This document shows, in pieces, positions 20,458-31,000 of a stretch of DNA of 64,000 bases; within the stretch, counting starts at the first letter, position 1; each line of letters opens with the position of its first letter. Source of the stretch: Ochromonas danica. Lineage: Eukaryota > Sar > Chrysophyceae > Chromulinales > Chromulinaceae. Location of the stretch: the NCBI GenBank assembly GCA_015146655.1, contig VKHL01000010.1, forward strand, positions 302,421 through 366,420. The letters run 5' to 3'. The position numbers were made by a program, and so were the translations under genes. A model generated the notes under the pieces. The model saw nothing but the letters and a program-made list of their open reading frames with translations, was not told the origin of the DNA and did no database searches.

Positions 20458-23353
20458 CTAATCTCTACCGAGAATGTTCTTGACAATCACTTTCTCTTTG
20501 GTATCAAAGACGTCATTTCCCTCCAATAAGACATCCATCGTAGCATTGGCTGCTGATTTGCCACTCTCTTTACGTGCATTGGCTTTGGATTTTTGTTCTA
20601 GCATAGCTTCTAAGTCATCAATGTCATCATCATCTTTGCGTGTTATGACCTCTGTGAGTGTCTTCAGTGCCTCCGTTGCAGCTGTCTTGTTCGCAATGGC
20701 TTGATCGTGTCTTTCCAATAACGATGGACGATTTTTGAGTGATTCACGCAAACGTTGCTTATTTTCTCTAAGCTTTGCTCGATATTCTTCTCGTGCCGCA
20801 GCCGCTCTTGCAGCAGCTTCATGCTCAGCCAGAGATACCTCTATACGAGCATTGGGATTGCGTGCACGCAACTCATCATCTCGTTCTTTCAAGACAGACT
20901 TGAGTACAGTGGCTGCTTCTCGAAGACGTGATTGTTGCTTCTCACGTAACCTCTTCTCTCTTTGTTCTTCTAGTTCACGTCCAAGAAGTTCATTTTTGAC
21001 TTTCTCTTCACGCATTTTGGCAGCTTTCGTTGCTTTTAAACTGCTATCAGGCAACTTTGTACCTAGAAGTCGTTCTCTCTTTTCTTGTTCTTGCCGTTCT
21101 TGTAGACGCCTTTGACTCATTTCCTTTTCATATTGTGCTTGTAATCGAGCATCTCTTCGTGCCTTACAATCCTCAGCTCGACGCTCCATTTTGGATTTGT
21201 CAGAAGAAGTAGAAATACGACTGGCAGATTGACTGCGTTGCATGTATTGCTCACGTAGTTTCTCTTTAGTCTGCATGAGACGTTGATCCCAAGCTTGTTG
21301 TTGCTTAGCTAGTCTTCTCCCTACAATATCTGGATCTTCTGCACGGATATGAGGACGGAAATCAAATTCTTCCGTGACAACAGCTCTGGGAGTTCGTTTA
21401 GCACGTTGTTGACTCTCTACTAAAGCTGCAGGAAGTGCTGACATAGTCATTAACTCTTGTTTACGAGCTTCAATGCGTTCTCGACGTTTAGCTGATTCTA
21501 ATTCTTGTAATTCTTGCCATGTACTACTTGCTTGTAGAGCTGCTGCCATTTGTAAATTATCTCTTTTCTTCTTTTCTTGTCGTAGTTTTCGTTCTTCTAA
21601 TTCTTTATCTTCTTCTGCTTTCTTCATTGCAATTAACTTTTGTGCTTTTTCTTCTGCCATAATACGTTGTCGTTCTTCCATTTCTTTAAAACCTTGTCCT
21701 TTAATAGAAGCTTTAAGAAAGCGTTCACGACGAAGTTTTTCTTCTTCTTCTGCTTGAAACTTCATCCATCGTTCTTGTTCATCATATTGACGTCTTTTCA
21801 TTACATAACGATCAATATCTTTCTGTAGATGTGGTGAGATTCCTCGTTGACTAAGACTAAGAGAACGACGAGAAGAATCAACTGATGAGTCTTCTCGTGA
21901 TCGTTGAGATCGACCTAATGATCTACTTCTCAAACTAAGAGAGTTGTTATGATTGGCTGGACTATCTGATGTTCGTCTTCTTGATCTACCACGATTAGCA
22001 TGAGTAAAGTCAAGATCTTCTTCTGATGCTGCTTGTAATCGAGGTGGTGGTGGATCATGATTCCATAACTCAGCCGCAGCATCTTCTGCAGAAAGTGCAT
22101 CACCACGAGTATGATCGTGTCTATGCATCATCCTTTCTGAACGATCATCATTAATACCATCAGTATCATCCTGTTTGATAGCTTTCCTTGTCATCATTTG
22201 ACTTTGACTTTTTGTTGCTCTACTATCCTCGATATACTCCTTGTTGTTGTCAAGTTGTTTAGGAAGTTGAGATGAGGATTCTTCTCTCATGTCATGATAG
22301 GAAGGAGGATGATTCTCAATCTCTAATTCTTCAATTGATCGTCCTGTGACTTCCATTAGTTTTCGTTCTAATGATTGTGTGTATTCTTCTAATGAGACTT
22401 TCTCATCAAATAGTTTATCAATCACATGAAGATTTTGTTCGAACTTCTTCTTAATGACATGAAAGACTTGTTTCACCTTTTCTCCTTCTTGTGGCATCTC
22501 ACTGAGATCACACAATTCCCCTCCTTCTTCTCCTTTTCCTTCTTCTCCTTCCTCTTGTCTGTCTTGAGAAAGTGTCTTAGTGTTCTTTTGTAGTTGTCGG
22601 AGAGTATTATGATAAGTATAGTCTTCTTCTCTATCATCATCCTGTGGTCGTGGTTGAGAGAGAATACCTCCTCCTTGACTTGCCAATGTGACATCCTTTT
22701 GCCATTGTTTTTGTTCAATACGACGACGTGAAGATGACATTCCAAATTGTGGAGCTACTGTCTTAATACCACCAACTTTACCTTGACCTTTGCTTTTGGT
22801 CAGAGAAGTTGAAGCAGAATTAGAAATGGAAGTGGAAGGCGTTTGATGAGAAAGAGTGAGAAGATTGCGTTTGACTTCTTGACTTCGTCTCACTTCATTG
22901 GCCATTTCTTCATCTGATAAGACATGATACTTACCCCAATCACGACGATCAATCATCTTGTAATAGACACCATCAGATGATCGCCTTGTTCCTTGACTTT
23001 CATCTAATCGAGCAATCTAATAGATAGTTTAACAGTAACAACAGGATAAGAAGAAAGAAAGAGGATGAGAGGAGGATAGAATGACCACTGTTAATGACTG
23101 ACCCAACATGGTCAAAGACTACCATGTCAGTCAGAATTGTAACACACAGAGAAGAGAGTAGAGTAGAGTAGAGGATAGGATAGGATAGCAGACGAGACGA
23201 GACGAGACGCGAGGGGATGGGATGGGATGGAAGGATAGTGGGAGGAGAAGACAGTAGAGGATGATGACTTACCCGAGGATTGCTTCCATCTCGTGGGGGG
23301 ATAATGTACATACTTTGAAGATCCATCCCAGCGATGGACATTGTACTTGTCAT
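20458..23353 (-). CDS. Long coiled-coil protein, possibly FAM161-like (ciliary/centrosomal)
   Basis: Exons (complement) 23273-23353 and 20458-23016, phase 0, give about 879 residues. Exon 1 reads MTSTMSIAGMDLQ... and ends GSNPR; exon 2 continues IARLDESQG. The protein is dominated by Arg/Lys/Glu/Gln-rich helices (about residues 430-800) with a Ser/Arg-rich region before them. A short conserved-looking block (RTPRAVVTEEFDFRPHIRAE) precedes R-x-R-x-A-E-D-type helices, and the tail has RRLRESLKNRPSLLERH-type sequence (approximately). This layout resembles the FAM161 family of centrosome/basal-body microtubule-binding proteins, but the low-complexity composition makes that tentative. A generic cytoskeletal coiled coil is the alternative. 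Its neighbours also include ciliary or cytoskeletal candidates. Confidence 0.65.
23155..23230. repeat. Purine-rich pentanucleotide tandem repeats in an intron
   Basis: Successive short arrays of AGAGT, GGATA, ACGAG and GGGAT units lie within intron 1 (23017-23272) of the coiled-coil gene. The run of differing but related pentamers suggests stepwise slippage and point mutation of one seed. Confidence 0.8.
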
Positions 23354-23544
23354 ACTAACGTTATTGTTACTGATTTACTCCAGAGATAATCACAATAGCT
23401 ACACCTATCAACCAGTATAGCAACTGGCTGGGCACGTTGACCAATTTATGACACTAGAGTAGACTAGACTAAATTAGACTAGACTATTTACGTACTATTC
23501 CTTTTTGATCGAAAATTAAAACGGTCAGGTCGAACTGTCTCTGG

Positions 23545-23591
23545 AGATCTAGGATAGAGATCTAGGATAGAGATCTAGGATAGAGATCTGG
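23545..23591. repeat. 13-bp tandem repeat (AGATCTAGGATAG)
   Basis: Three full copies plus a partial copy in the gap between the coiled-coil gene and the WW-MyTH4-FERM gene. Confidence 0.9.
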
Positions 23592-23635
23592 AGGGATTAC
23601 AGTTTGATCATACAATATTAATTTTCACATGCTAC

Positions 23636-23730
23636 TATCTATTTGTTCTTCAATCTCGAAGGGAGTCGCAGACTCTTCGGACAGACCGAGGGGTTTGCGA
23701 CTCCCTTCAAGACTGAAGAACTAATAGATG
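23636..23730. other. Long hairpin with arms of about 40 bp
   Basis: Arms reading GTTCTTCAATCTCGAAGGGA (23645 on) and its near-complement ending at 23721 flank a loop of about 8 bases; pairing can be extended outward to 23636/23730 with a few mismatches. It lies in a 700-bp gap with no gene. It could be a small MITE, a structured RNA precursor or a recombination relic. No transcription evidence can be seen. Confidence 0.65.
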
Positions 23731-24072
23731 CGGGCGCTTGACCATGGTGGGTTCCGGGCCTGCCAGGCATAATATTGATATTGGGATTCACAGCTACTAA
23801 GCCCGAGCAAATTTAGCTCCACTAAACTAAATAAAAATATCGAAAAGAAATCCCAAAGCAAAACATTTGGTCAGGAAAGTACTGCGGGTTGGGTTTGCGT
23901 TAGCACATCTCTGGGTTACTCTGTATGGTTGAAGTAACTACGACTAATTCTTAATTCTAATACCAAATAAGAACATATTCACTTGATGATTATAGTTACC
24001 ACAACAGTAGTGTTACCGCCATAACACATGAAGACATTAATATTACATACATCAGAAGTCAGTCAGTCAGTC

Positions 24073-27000
24073 TCATTTGATAGAGAGTGTCGGGGAAAAT
24101 TGTGTGATAGAAGTAGAAGCAAGAGATGGTACCGTTTGCTCCTTCTCCTTGCCATCTACTCCACCTCCTATTCCCGACGGTTGTTGACCTGTTCCTGTCA
24201 ATGTTCCTCCTGCTAGACTTGCTCGATGGTAGTTATTGTAGATATCCAATAAATCTTCAATCTCTTGTCCCTGTGGGGTCTGGAAGTAATGTTTGACATG
24301 ATTTGTCTTCGTGCCCACCACAAGAATAAACGCATCAAACGAATGAGTATAACTATGGATAGATGAATAGAAATACTCGGCCAGAAAGGAGTTGGAGGAT
24401 AGATCAATGATCACAACAGACTTGGAAGTGATAGCCAGCAATAGGTCGTCACTGTTTGCTCCAAGGTTTCCACCATTACCACTACCACTACTGTTTATTA
24501 CATTGCCATTACTACCACTACCACCAATACCTCCAGTGGAGGAGCCACCACCAATGTTGCCCCCAGTATTACTGTTATTGTTGTTATTAACAATTCCATT
24601 AGAAGCGTTAGTCGCACTGGTAGAATTCAGTGTGGTACTGTTATTGTTATTGTTGACATTGTTGTTGTTATTTGCGTTAGTATTGTTGGAGGCATAGATT
24701 GTGTCAGCATGCACTCGATAGAAAGAAGCACCAAACAGACGATTAGACTGTAAGAAGGTCACATACATCTCCATACTTTGTTGACGACTAATCCCCATGA
24801 GTTTCTTATATAATAACAACGTTTTATGCTCTAACTCACTCTTAGACATGATCAGACCTGATTCATGACTTTTCTCAATCAAGGCAGAGATATGAGGACT
24901 TAAAATATACTGTCCATTCTGATAGAGGTTATAGTGAATATTATAATCTTTCCCACTAACATAATCTCCATAAGAATACTGTAGATAGAGTGCATTCAAG
25001 AACATATAATCCTGTAAGCAATATGGTAAAACTGCTTGTAAGACATTATGAATACACTGTTTAAACAGTAAGACTTCAGATCTTCCATCAGGTTGTAAAG
25101 GTAAATAGATAAAGAGTTTGAATAGGAAATGGTATTTGGATTGAATAGAAGCCACTGTTTCATCACCACGAGAAGCAGAAGAAGAAGACAAAGATGGCGA
25201 TTCATCCAGTGGGACATCCATACCAGCACTACCACTGTTACCACTGTTACCACTTGGTTGACCTTGCTGATGTTGATGACGGTGTAGTTTCTCCCATCGT
25301 GCTAATACATCAACAACACGATCTTGACCATGTAGTAATAGACTTTGATTTAATTTGCATTGAAACAATCCAAAACATTTCATATTATGAGGATCATCAA
25401 TTTGTAAGGATTCAAACACTTTCTCTACAAGAGAGGTAATTGAAGTGAAAGAGTTGATTTGTAACGGGACAGGACGATAGTCAATGGTGTAGATAGTCAC
25501 TTCATAAGGTTCATTTAAGAGGAGAATAGCAACTTCCTTCTCTGTCGGCACTTCTTTACGAACTCGTTGACTTAGTGATGTCATGACAATTTGCATTGCA
25601 TTTAAAATCATTCGCTTAACATGACTGGACGTCATTGCTGAAGCTGTTGGTGTTGTTGCTGTAGTGATGGCAGTGGTAGTAGTAGATGCTGTGTTTCCAA
25701 TATTGGCAGTACCACTACCACCACCACTACCACTATTTCCAATAGGATTAAGGTTGCTAGTGTTACTATTCCCGCCACCACTGCCAGTATTGATACTACC
25801 AGCCATACTAGAAGGAGCCTGATATTGAAGATGTTGATAGAAGAATGCCACTAGAAAGGGAAACAATGTCTTACTGGGTGGCACTGAAACTAACAGCACA
25901 AGCAACAATTGCCAACCTAATTCGATCTGATCAGATGAGGGATTACTCTTGATCTGCTTCATAGTTTGAGCATAGACTTCATCATATAGCTCTTGTCTAT
26001 TAGATAGAATAAGCTTGTATAAGAGCTTATATAGAATATCATATGGTCGAATAGTACTTCCACTACTACCACCAGCTGTACCACCACCACCACTACCACT
26101 ACCACCACCACCACTAGAAGTAGTCGTTAGCGAGAATGGAGAAGAACCAAATGCAAATACACTCGTCCCTCCACTATTCCCTGACTGTTGCTGCTGTTGT
26201 TGCTGTTGATGATGATGAACAGGTTGAATTTGCATAAACGCTTGAACAAATCCAAAACATTCCATTGCTAAAGGAATATATTGAATTGGCAAATGAGTCA
26301 AAGAGGTTGACATTGCTTCACTCTGATAACTAATGAGCTTCTGTAACATGTTCTTATTAGTTGTCAATAGCTTACTATCATATTGGAAATAGAGTTCTCC
26401 ATAACGATACCAATGCCAACTTGCTTGAACTAGTTGATGACCTAAGCCAAGGAGGAATTGCAAGCTGTTGTATTGACTCATTGGAATGGTCAACACGGTC
26501 TGACTGATTGTGGTGCTATCGAGTGTAGTATCAGACCATTTAATACCATGAATGATATCTAAAGCTTGTTGTAACTCTGCTTCTTGTTGCTCGCTGTCAT
26601 AGAGAGGGACAGGACTATCACTTCCTCGCCCACCACCTCCTCCACCACCACCACTACCTTCCTCCCCACTTGATACTGCCTTAGCAGGTAGTAGACTATT
26701 GTCCAAGGTAAAGGTTGAAGGAGGAGCAATAAATTGACTGATTTTACTTCGACTTGGTGAGATCGCATTAGAATGAGTGGTAGTGGTAGCAGTGGGAGTG
26801 AGATCATCTAAGAGGGTAGATGTCATGCTGTAGAGACTCATGCCTAGCGAGGGATCTGCTTCCCCTCCTCCTCCTCCACCCTGGTCACGGGTAACGCCTT
26901 CCAGAGACTCAGCAGCAGAGGCAGAAGCTGCAAAGGAAGCTGGTTTGTCCCATTGTGTGGCATGAGTGACGATGTTCTCATAATAGACTTGACCTGTGCT

Positions 27001-27600
27001 GGGGTCGTGATGCTCTATCCACTCAGAGGTACTCCCTCCTCCTTCATCACCAGAAGCACTAGGAGGAAGAGCATTAGGAAGAAAGGAAGCAGGTATTTCC
27101 CAGCTTGTTTCTCCAGTGGTGACGTTGTAGTAGTAGACAGAGCCACTGTCAGCATCGACCACTTCCTGCCAGTCGCTGTGTGATACACCAAGTTCTGTGA
27201 CATTAGCCGTAGCATTGGTTGAAGAGGAAGAAGGTGCAGAGGCAGTGGTGGCGGCGGAGTCAATCACAGGGAAGGCAGCAGAAGCAGAAGCAGCAGCAGT
27301 GGTAGTGTACAGGGAGGAAGGTCTTTCCCAGGAAGTCTCTCCTGTGGTGGCATTGTAGAAGTAGACCTGCCCTGTGGTTTCATCCACAACTTCTGACCAC
27401 TCTCCACCCTCTGACTCTGCTGCTGCATGGAAGCTCTCTTGCTGCTGCTGGCCATACTCCTCCACCTGTGACTCTTGGGGGGCCTCCATCTCTGCCGGCG
27501 GGTCCCAGGTCGTCTCGCCAGTAATTGTGTTGAAATAATATTCCCGCCCACTTCCTTCATCGATTACTCTCTCCCACCCGGACGACATGATGGAAAGCAA
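24073..27600 (-). CDS. WW-MyTH4-FERM protein without a motor domain
   Basis: Single open frame of 1175 codons (start at 27600, or the second Met at 27588 just before the first WW domain). Four WW domains occupy about residues 9-36, 68-95, 144-171 and 194-221, each with both tryptophans and the central Tyr-Tyr/Phe-Tyr strand (YYFN, YFYN, YYYN, YYEN). A MyTH4 domain follows (about 510-600, RPYDILYKLLYKLI, then a helical core), then a FERM-type region from about 675 (EVPTEKEVAILLLNEP) to about 1120. Long Gly, Ser, Asn and Gln runs separate and interrupt the domains. MyTH4-FERM cassettes bind microtubules and cargo in certain myosins and kinesins; WW domains bind proline motifs. With no motor head the protein is likely a cytoskeletal adaptor. 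Confidence 0.85.
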   Translation of the reverse strand: MLSIMSSGWERVIDEGSGREYYFNTITGETTWDPPAEMEAPQESQVEEYGQQQQESFHAAAESEGGEWSEVVDETTGQVYFYNATTGETSWERPSSLYTTTAAASASAAFPVIDSAATTASAPSSSSTNATANVTELGVSHSDWQEVVDADSGSVYYYNVTTGETSWEIPASFLPNALPPSASGDEGGGSTSEWIEHHDPSTGQVYYENIVTHATQWDKPASFAASASAAESLEGVTRDQGGGGGGEADPSLGMSLYSMTSTLLDDLTPTATTTTHSNAISPSRSKISQFIAPPSTFTLDNSLLPAKAVSSGEEGSGGGGGGGGRGSDSPVPLYDSEQQEAELQQALDIIHGIKWSDTTLDSTTISQTVLTIPMSQYNSLQFLLGLGHQLVQASWHWYRYGELYFQYDSKLLTTNKNMLQKLISYQSEAMSTSLTHLPIQYIPLAMECFGFVQAFMQIQPVHHHQQQQQQQQSGNSGGTSVFAFGSSPFSLTTTSSGGGGSGSGGGGTAGGSSGSTIRPYDILYKLLYKLILSNRQELYDEVYAQTMKQIKSNPSSDQIELGWQLLLVLLVSVPPSKTLFPFLVAFFYQHLQYQAPSSMAGSINTGSGGGNSNTSNLNPIGNSGSGGGSGTANIGNTASTTTTAITTATTPTASAMTSSHVKRMILNAMQIVMTSLSQRVRKEVPTEKEVAILLLNEPYEVTIYTIDYRPVPLQINSFTSITSLVEKVFESLQIDDPHNMKCFGLFQCKLNQSLLLHGQDRVVDVLARWEKLHRHQHQQGQPSGNSGNSGSAGMDVPLDESPSLSSSSASRGDETVASIQSKYHFLFKLFIYLPLQPDGRSEVLLFKQCIHNVLQAVLPYCLQDYMFLNALYLQYSYGDYVSGKDYNIHYNLYQNGQYILSPHISALIEKSHESGLIMSKSELEHKTLLLYKKLMGISRQQSMEMYVTFLQSNRLFGASFYRVHADTIYASNNTNANNNNNVNNNNNSTTLNSTSATNASNGIVNNNNNSNTGGNIGGGSSTGGIGGSGSNGNVINSSGSGNGGNLGANSDDLLLAITSKSVVIIDLSSNSFLAEYFYSSIHSYTHSFDAFILVVGTKTNHVKHYFQTPQGQEIEDLLDIYNNYHRASLAGGTLTGTGQQPSGIGGGVDGKEKEQTVPSLASTSITQFSPTLSIK

Positions 27601-28007
27601 CGAATCTGTGGGGGCTTTGGATCTGGATCTGGATCTGGATCTGGATCTGGATCTAGGTCTGGGTATGTGGGTTTAGTTTATGAATGAGTTGTAAATTGTA
27701 AATTGTAAACTATATCAGTATAAATTTCTAAGACTTCGACTTCACAGTTCCTACCCAATTATAGTCCATATATTATAGTACACAGTATATTGGTTCTCTT
27801 CATTTAGAAGACCCCAAAACCACTGCGAAAAATCAAACAGTAAAAACCGTTTCAATTCTATAAATCTCCTATTTATTGAGTTATAAGTACACTATTGGAC
27901 TCAGCCAACCCTCCTGACTAGTTCAAACCCAAGGCAATTGAGTTTTGAATGTTGACATCTGACATTGACTTTGTTTAGTCTTTCTATCAGCTCAAGAGTC
28001 TATCAAG
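27601..28007. promoter_or_regulatory. Shared intergenic region of two divergent genes
   Basis: About 0.4 kb separates the starts of the minus-strand WW-MyTH4-FERM gene and the plus-strand CC2D2A-like gene. It contains a GGATCT hexamer array at 27619-27654 (six copies) close to the minus-strand start, and AT-rich sequence after it. A bidirectional promoter is likely from geometry; no specific factor site is recognised. Confidence 0.5.
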
Positions 28008-31000
28008 ATGAACAAGGAAGAGGAAGAAGAAGAAGAGCAACAGCCTCTTCAACCAAAAGTTTCTTCTTCTTCTGACTCTGCTAGTAAAGTGACGACAGCA
28101 GCTGCTGCAGGTGGTCTGCGAGGAAGATTTCAAAGGTAATCTAATCTAATTATCATATCACCATGGCATGGAGAAAACAAACTGTATTATGACAGGTTTG
28201 TTGGTGATAATACTGTGACTAGTTTTCGCAATAGACAGCAAGGAGGAGAGTCTACCAATGCTAACGCTGTCAATGCTGCTGCTTCGTCTTCGTCTTCTTC
28301 GCTACAGGATTTGCCCTCCACAGAGGAGCGCAAGAGATTATTAGCACGAATGAGAGCAGGTAGAAAGCAATTACAAACACCTCTACTACCTCTAACACTA
28401 CCTCTAACACTACTGTCACTACCACTCTTACTATAACTATATATACCACATTTAATACTGCTACCACTACCTCCTCTACCATCACTATCAACATTACCAC
28501 CTCTGCTACCACTATTACTATTAACACTACCACCTCTACTGCTAACACTACCTCTAACACTACTGTCACTACCTCTACTATAACACTACCACCTCTACTG
28601 CTAACACTACCTCTAACACTACTACCTCTAGTATCACTAGCTCTACTGCTAGTCTAACAAACTGTCTGTTATTGTTACCGTTATTGTTATTGAATAGCTC
28701 GCACTTCTTCATCTCGTAATCGCAGTCTATTGGAAGAGGAAGGAGGAGAAGATCCCTCAGTCAGTTCAGTGGCCGAAGAAGAAGAAGATGGACTAGCAGG
28801 AGCAGGAGGAGGAGGTCTAGAGGAAGAGGTAGCAGACTATTACGACCTCATCACCTGCGAACTACCCGCTCTGCTTCTCTCTCACCAGCACAACAACAAC
28901 AACAATGACAACAATGGTAACAATGGCAACAATGGTAACAATAGTGGTGGAAGTGGTAGTGGTAACAACAGTGACAAAGTGCCTGCGATAGTTCAGCCAG
29001 CCTCGTTGAGCTTTCTCTCTCCTTCCCTCAGACAACAACAATATTGTTCGTCATCGATGCTTCTCTGTGGTTCTTGCTCGTCCTCGAGGATTTCAATGCC
29101 CTTGTCACTGTCGATGGGGTCTGTGCCTGTGCGCTGTCCTACCTTAGACTGCTACCCTTCCTCTGCCTGCTCGCTATGTTGTCCCCCCACGTGGAGTCGA
29201 GAGATGGAAGAAGGCTGTCCTCATCCTCGCTGTGGAGGATGTCTCTGCCTCTTACCCTCCTGCCAGCTGCACTGCCTCAGTAGAGGTAGTGGTGAAAGAG
29301 GTAGAGATATAGGTAGTGGTAGAGAGGGTAACAACTACCTTCACGAGGAGAGAGAGCTGCTGGGGTTGCCTCGAATACCTTCTGAGAGGGTAGCAGGTCA
29401 GCGAGAAGGAGGAGGAGAGGTAGAGGCAGAGGTAGAGGTAGAGGGGGAAGAGGTAGAGCAGGAGGTGCGCATGCATGAGGCCGATCGCCTCGCGGGGCTC
29501 TACCGCGGCCCTCCCGCCCTCGCCGTGCCGCTGCTATTGCGAGGAGACCCTGTGCTACCACAGCTCATCGCCCCCTTCACTACCTCAGAGGTGATGCTAT
29601 CCCGCGTCACACAGCGGTTGCTTAGAGAGTTCTACCTCTCCTCCCATGGCCACCACAGCAGCAGCGAAGCAGGTGAGGGTAGTAATGGTGGAGGAGGAGG
29701 AGGTGGTGGTGGTGGAGGAGGAGGAGGAGGTATGGCAGGGTGGAAGTCTCTGGTCTCTACCCTTCACAACCAACACCCTCTCTTTCGACCTGCTAACAAC
29801 CCTGTTGAGGCAACACGCTCTCAACTAGTTCTCCCTCCTCCTGCTCCTGCTTTTGGTGGACAGCTAGGCCAGTGGCAGGTAGCAGGAGGAGGAGGAGGGG
29901 GAGGAGGTAGTCAGCAGCGCCTGGGGCCCTTCCCCCCTAGCCTCTCTCACCTGGCAGCACAGGAGGGAAGTCTACTGAAGGTCTTCCTCTTCCACCTCGT
30001 GCTAACAGAGCACCCCCTCATGAACTTCGAGGAGCGCATGGCCGCCGAGCTGCGCAGTCGCTTCTCCTCCTACACCACCGCCTACGAGGAGAGAGCGGTA
30101 GACCACCTAGCCATGCGACTAGACAGTCTTAGTCAAGACTTGAAGAGTCTGATCACTCGCTTGCAAACGAGACCTACAACTGTTGGTAGTAGTGAAGCAG
30201 TAGTAGCAGGAGGAGGAGGAGATGGTGGTGGAGGAGGAGGAGGAGGAGGAGTGTCACCCCAATGGCAGCCTGTTGATCAAGAAGAGGATATCTACCACCT
30301 TCGTCGCTGTTGTCGAGAGCTTCTTCTTCTGGTACCTGCTCTGCATGAAGCTCGACGTCGTCTGCATGACTTGACTCGACTAGTGCTAGACAGCTGGCAG
30401 GCGGTGGAGGAGGCGAGGCGGAGACAAGGCTTCATCTGCACACAGCTGCTCTTACGACAGAGACCATTGAGGTCGAACTTGTCCAAGTTCAACACTTCAC
30501 AGGGGCAGCGGCGGCGGCGACAGGAGGAGGAGGAGCAGGAGGAGGGATGGGGTAGTGTGCGAGCTGCTCTGCGGAGCTGCCTTACCCTTCTACCCATCGC
30601 ACAACAACTCTTACTGTCTATGAGCAAAGAAGAAGACAAAGAACACTCACAGTCTACTAGCCAGGAGCAGCAGGAGGAGGTGGTGGAGCAGGAGGAGGAG
30701 GAGGAGGGTAGTAGACAAGGTAGTGCCAATCTCCAACAGCAGGAAGAAGAAGAAAGAGTCAAGCGAGAGTTTCACTTTGTCCAGGCGGCAGTGAAGGAGT
30801 TGCTGGAGCAGGAGGAGGAGGAGGAGGGCTTGCTACCCAAAGTAGCTCTGCAGCTGTCCGAGACCTCCTCCCCCTCCTCCTACCACCTGCTACCCGATGA
30901 AGAGATCGAGAGGAGGAGAGACATCGCTAGCTGTCTGTACAAGTGTGTCATTCGTGTGGATGGACAAGTTGTCACTACCATTCGATGTAGTGACGAACCT

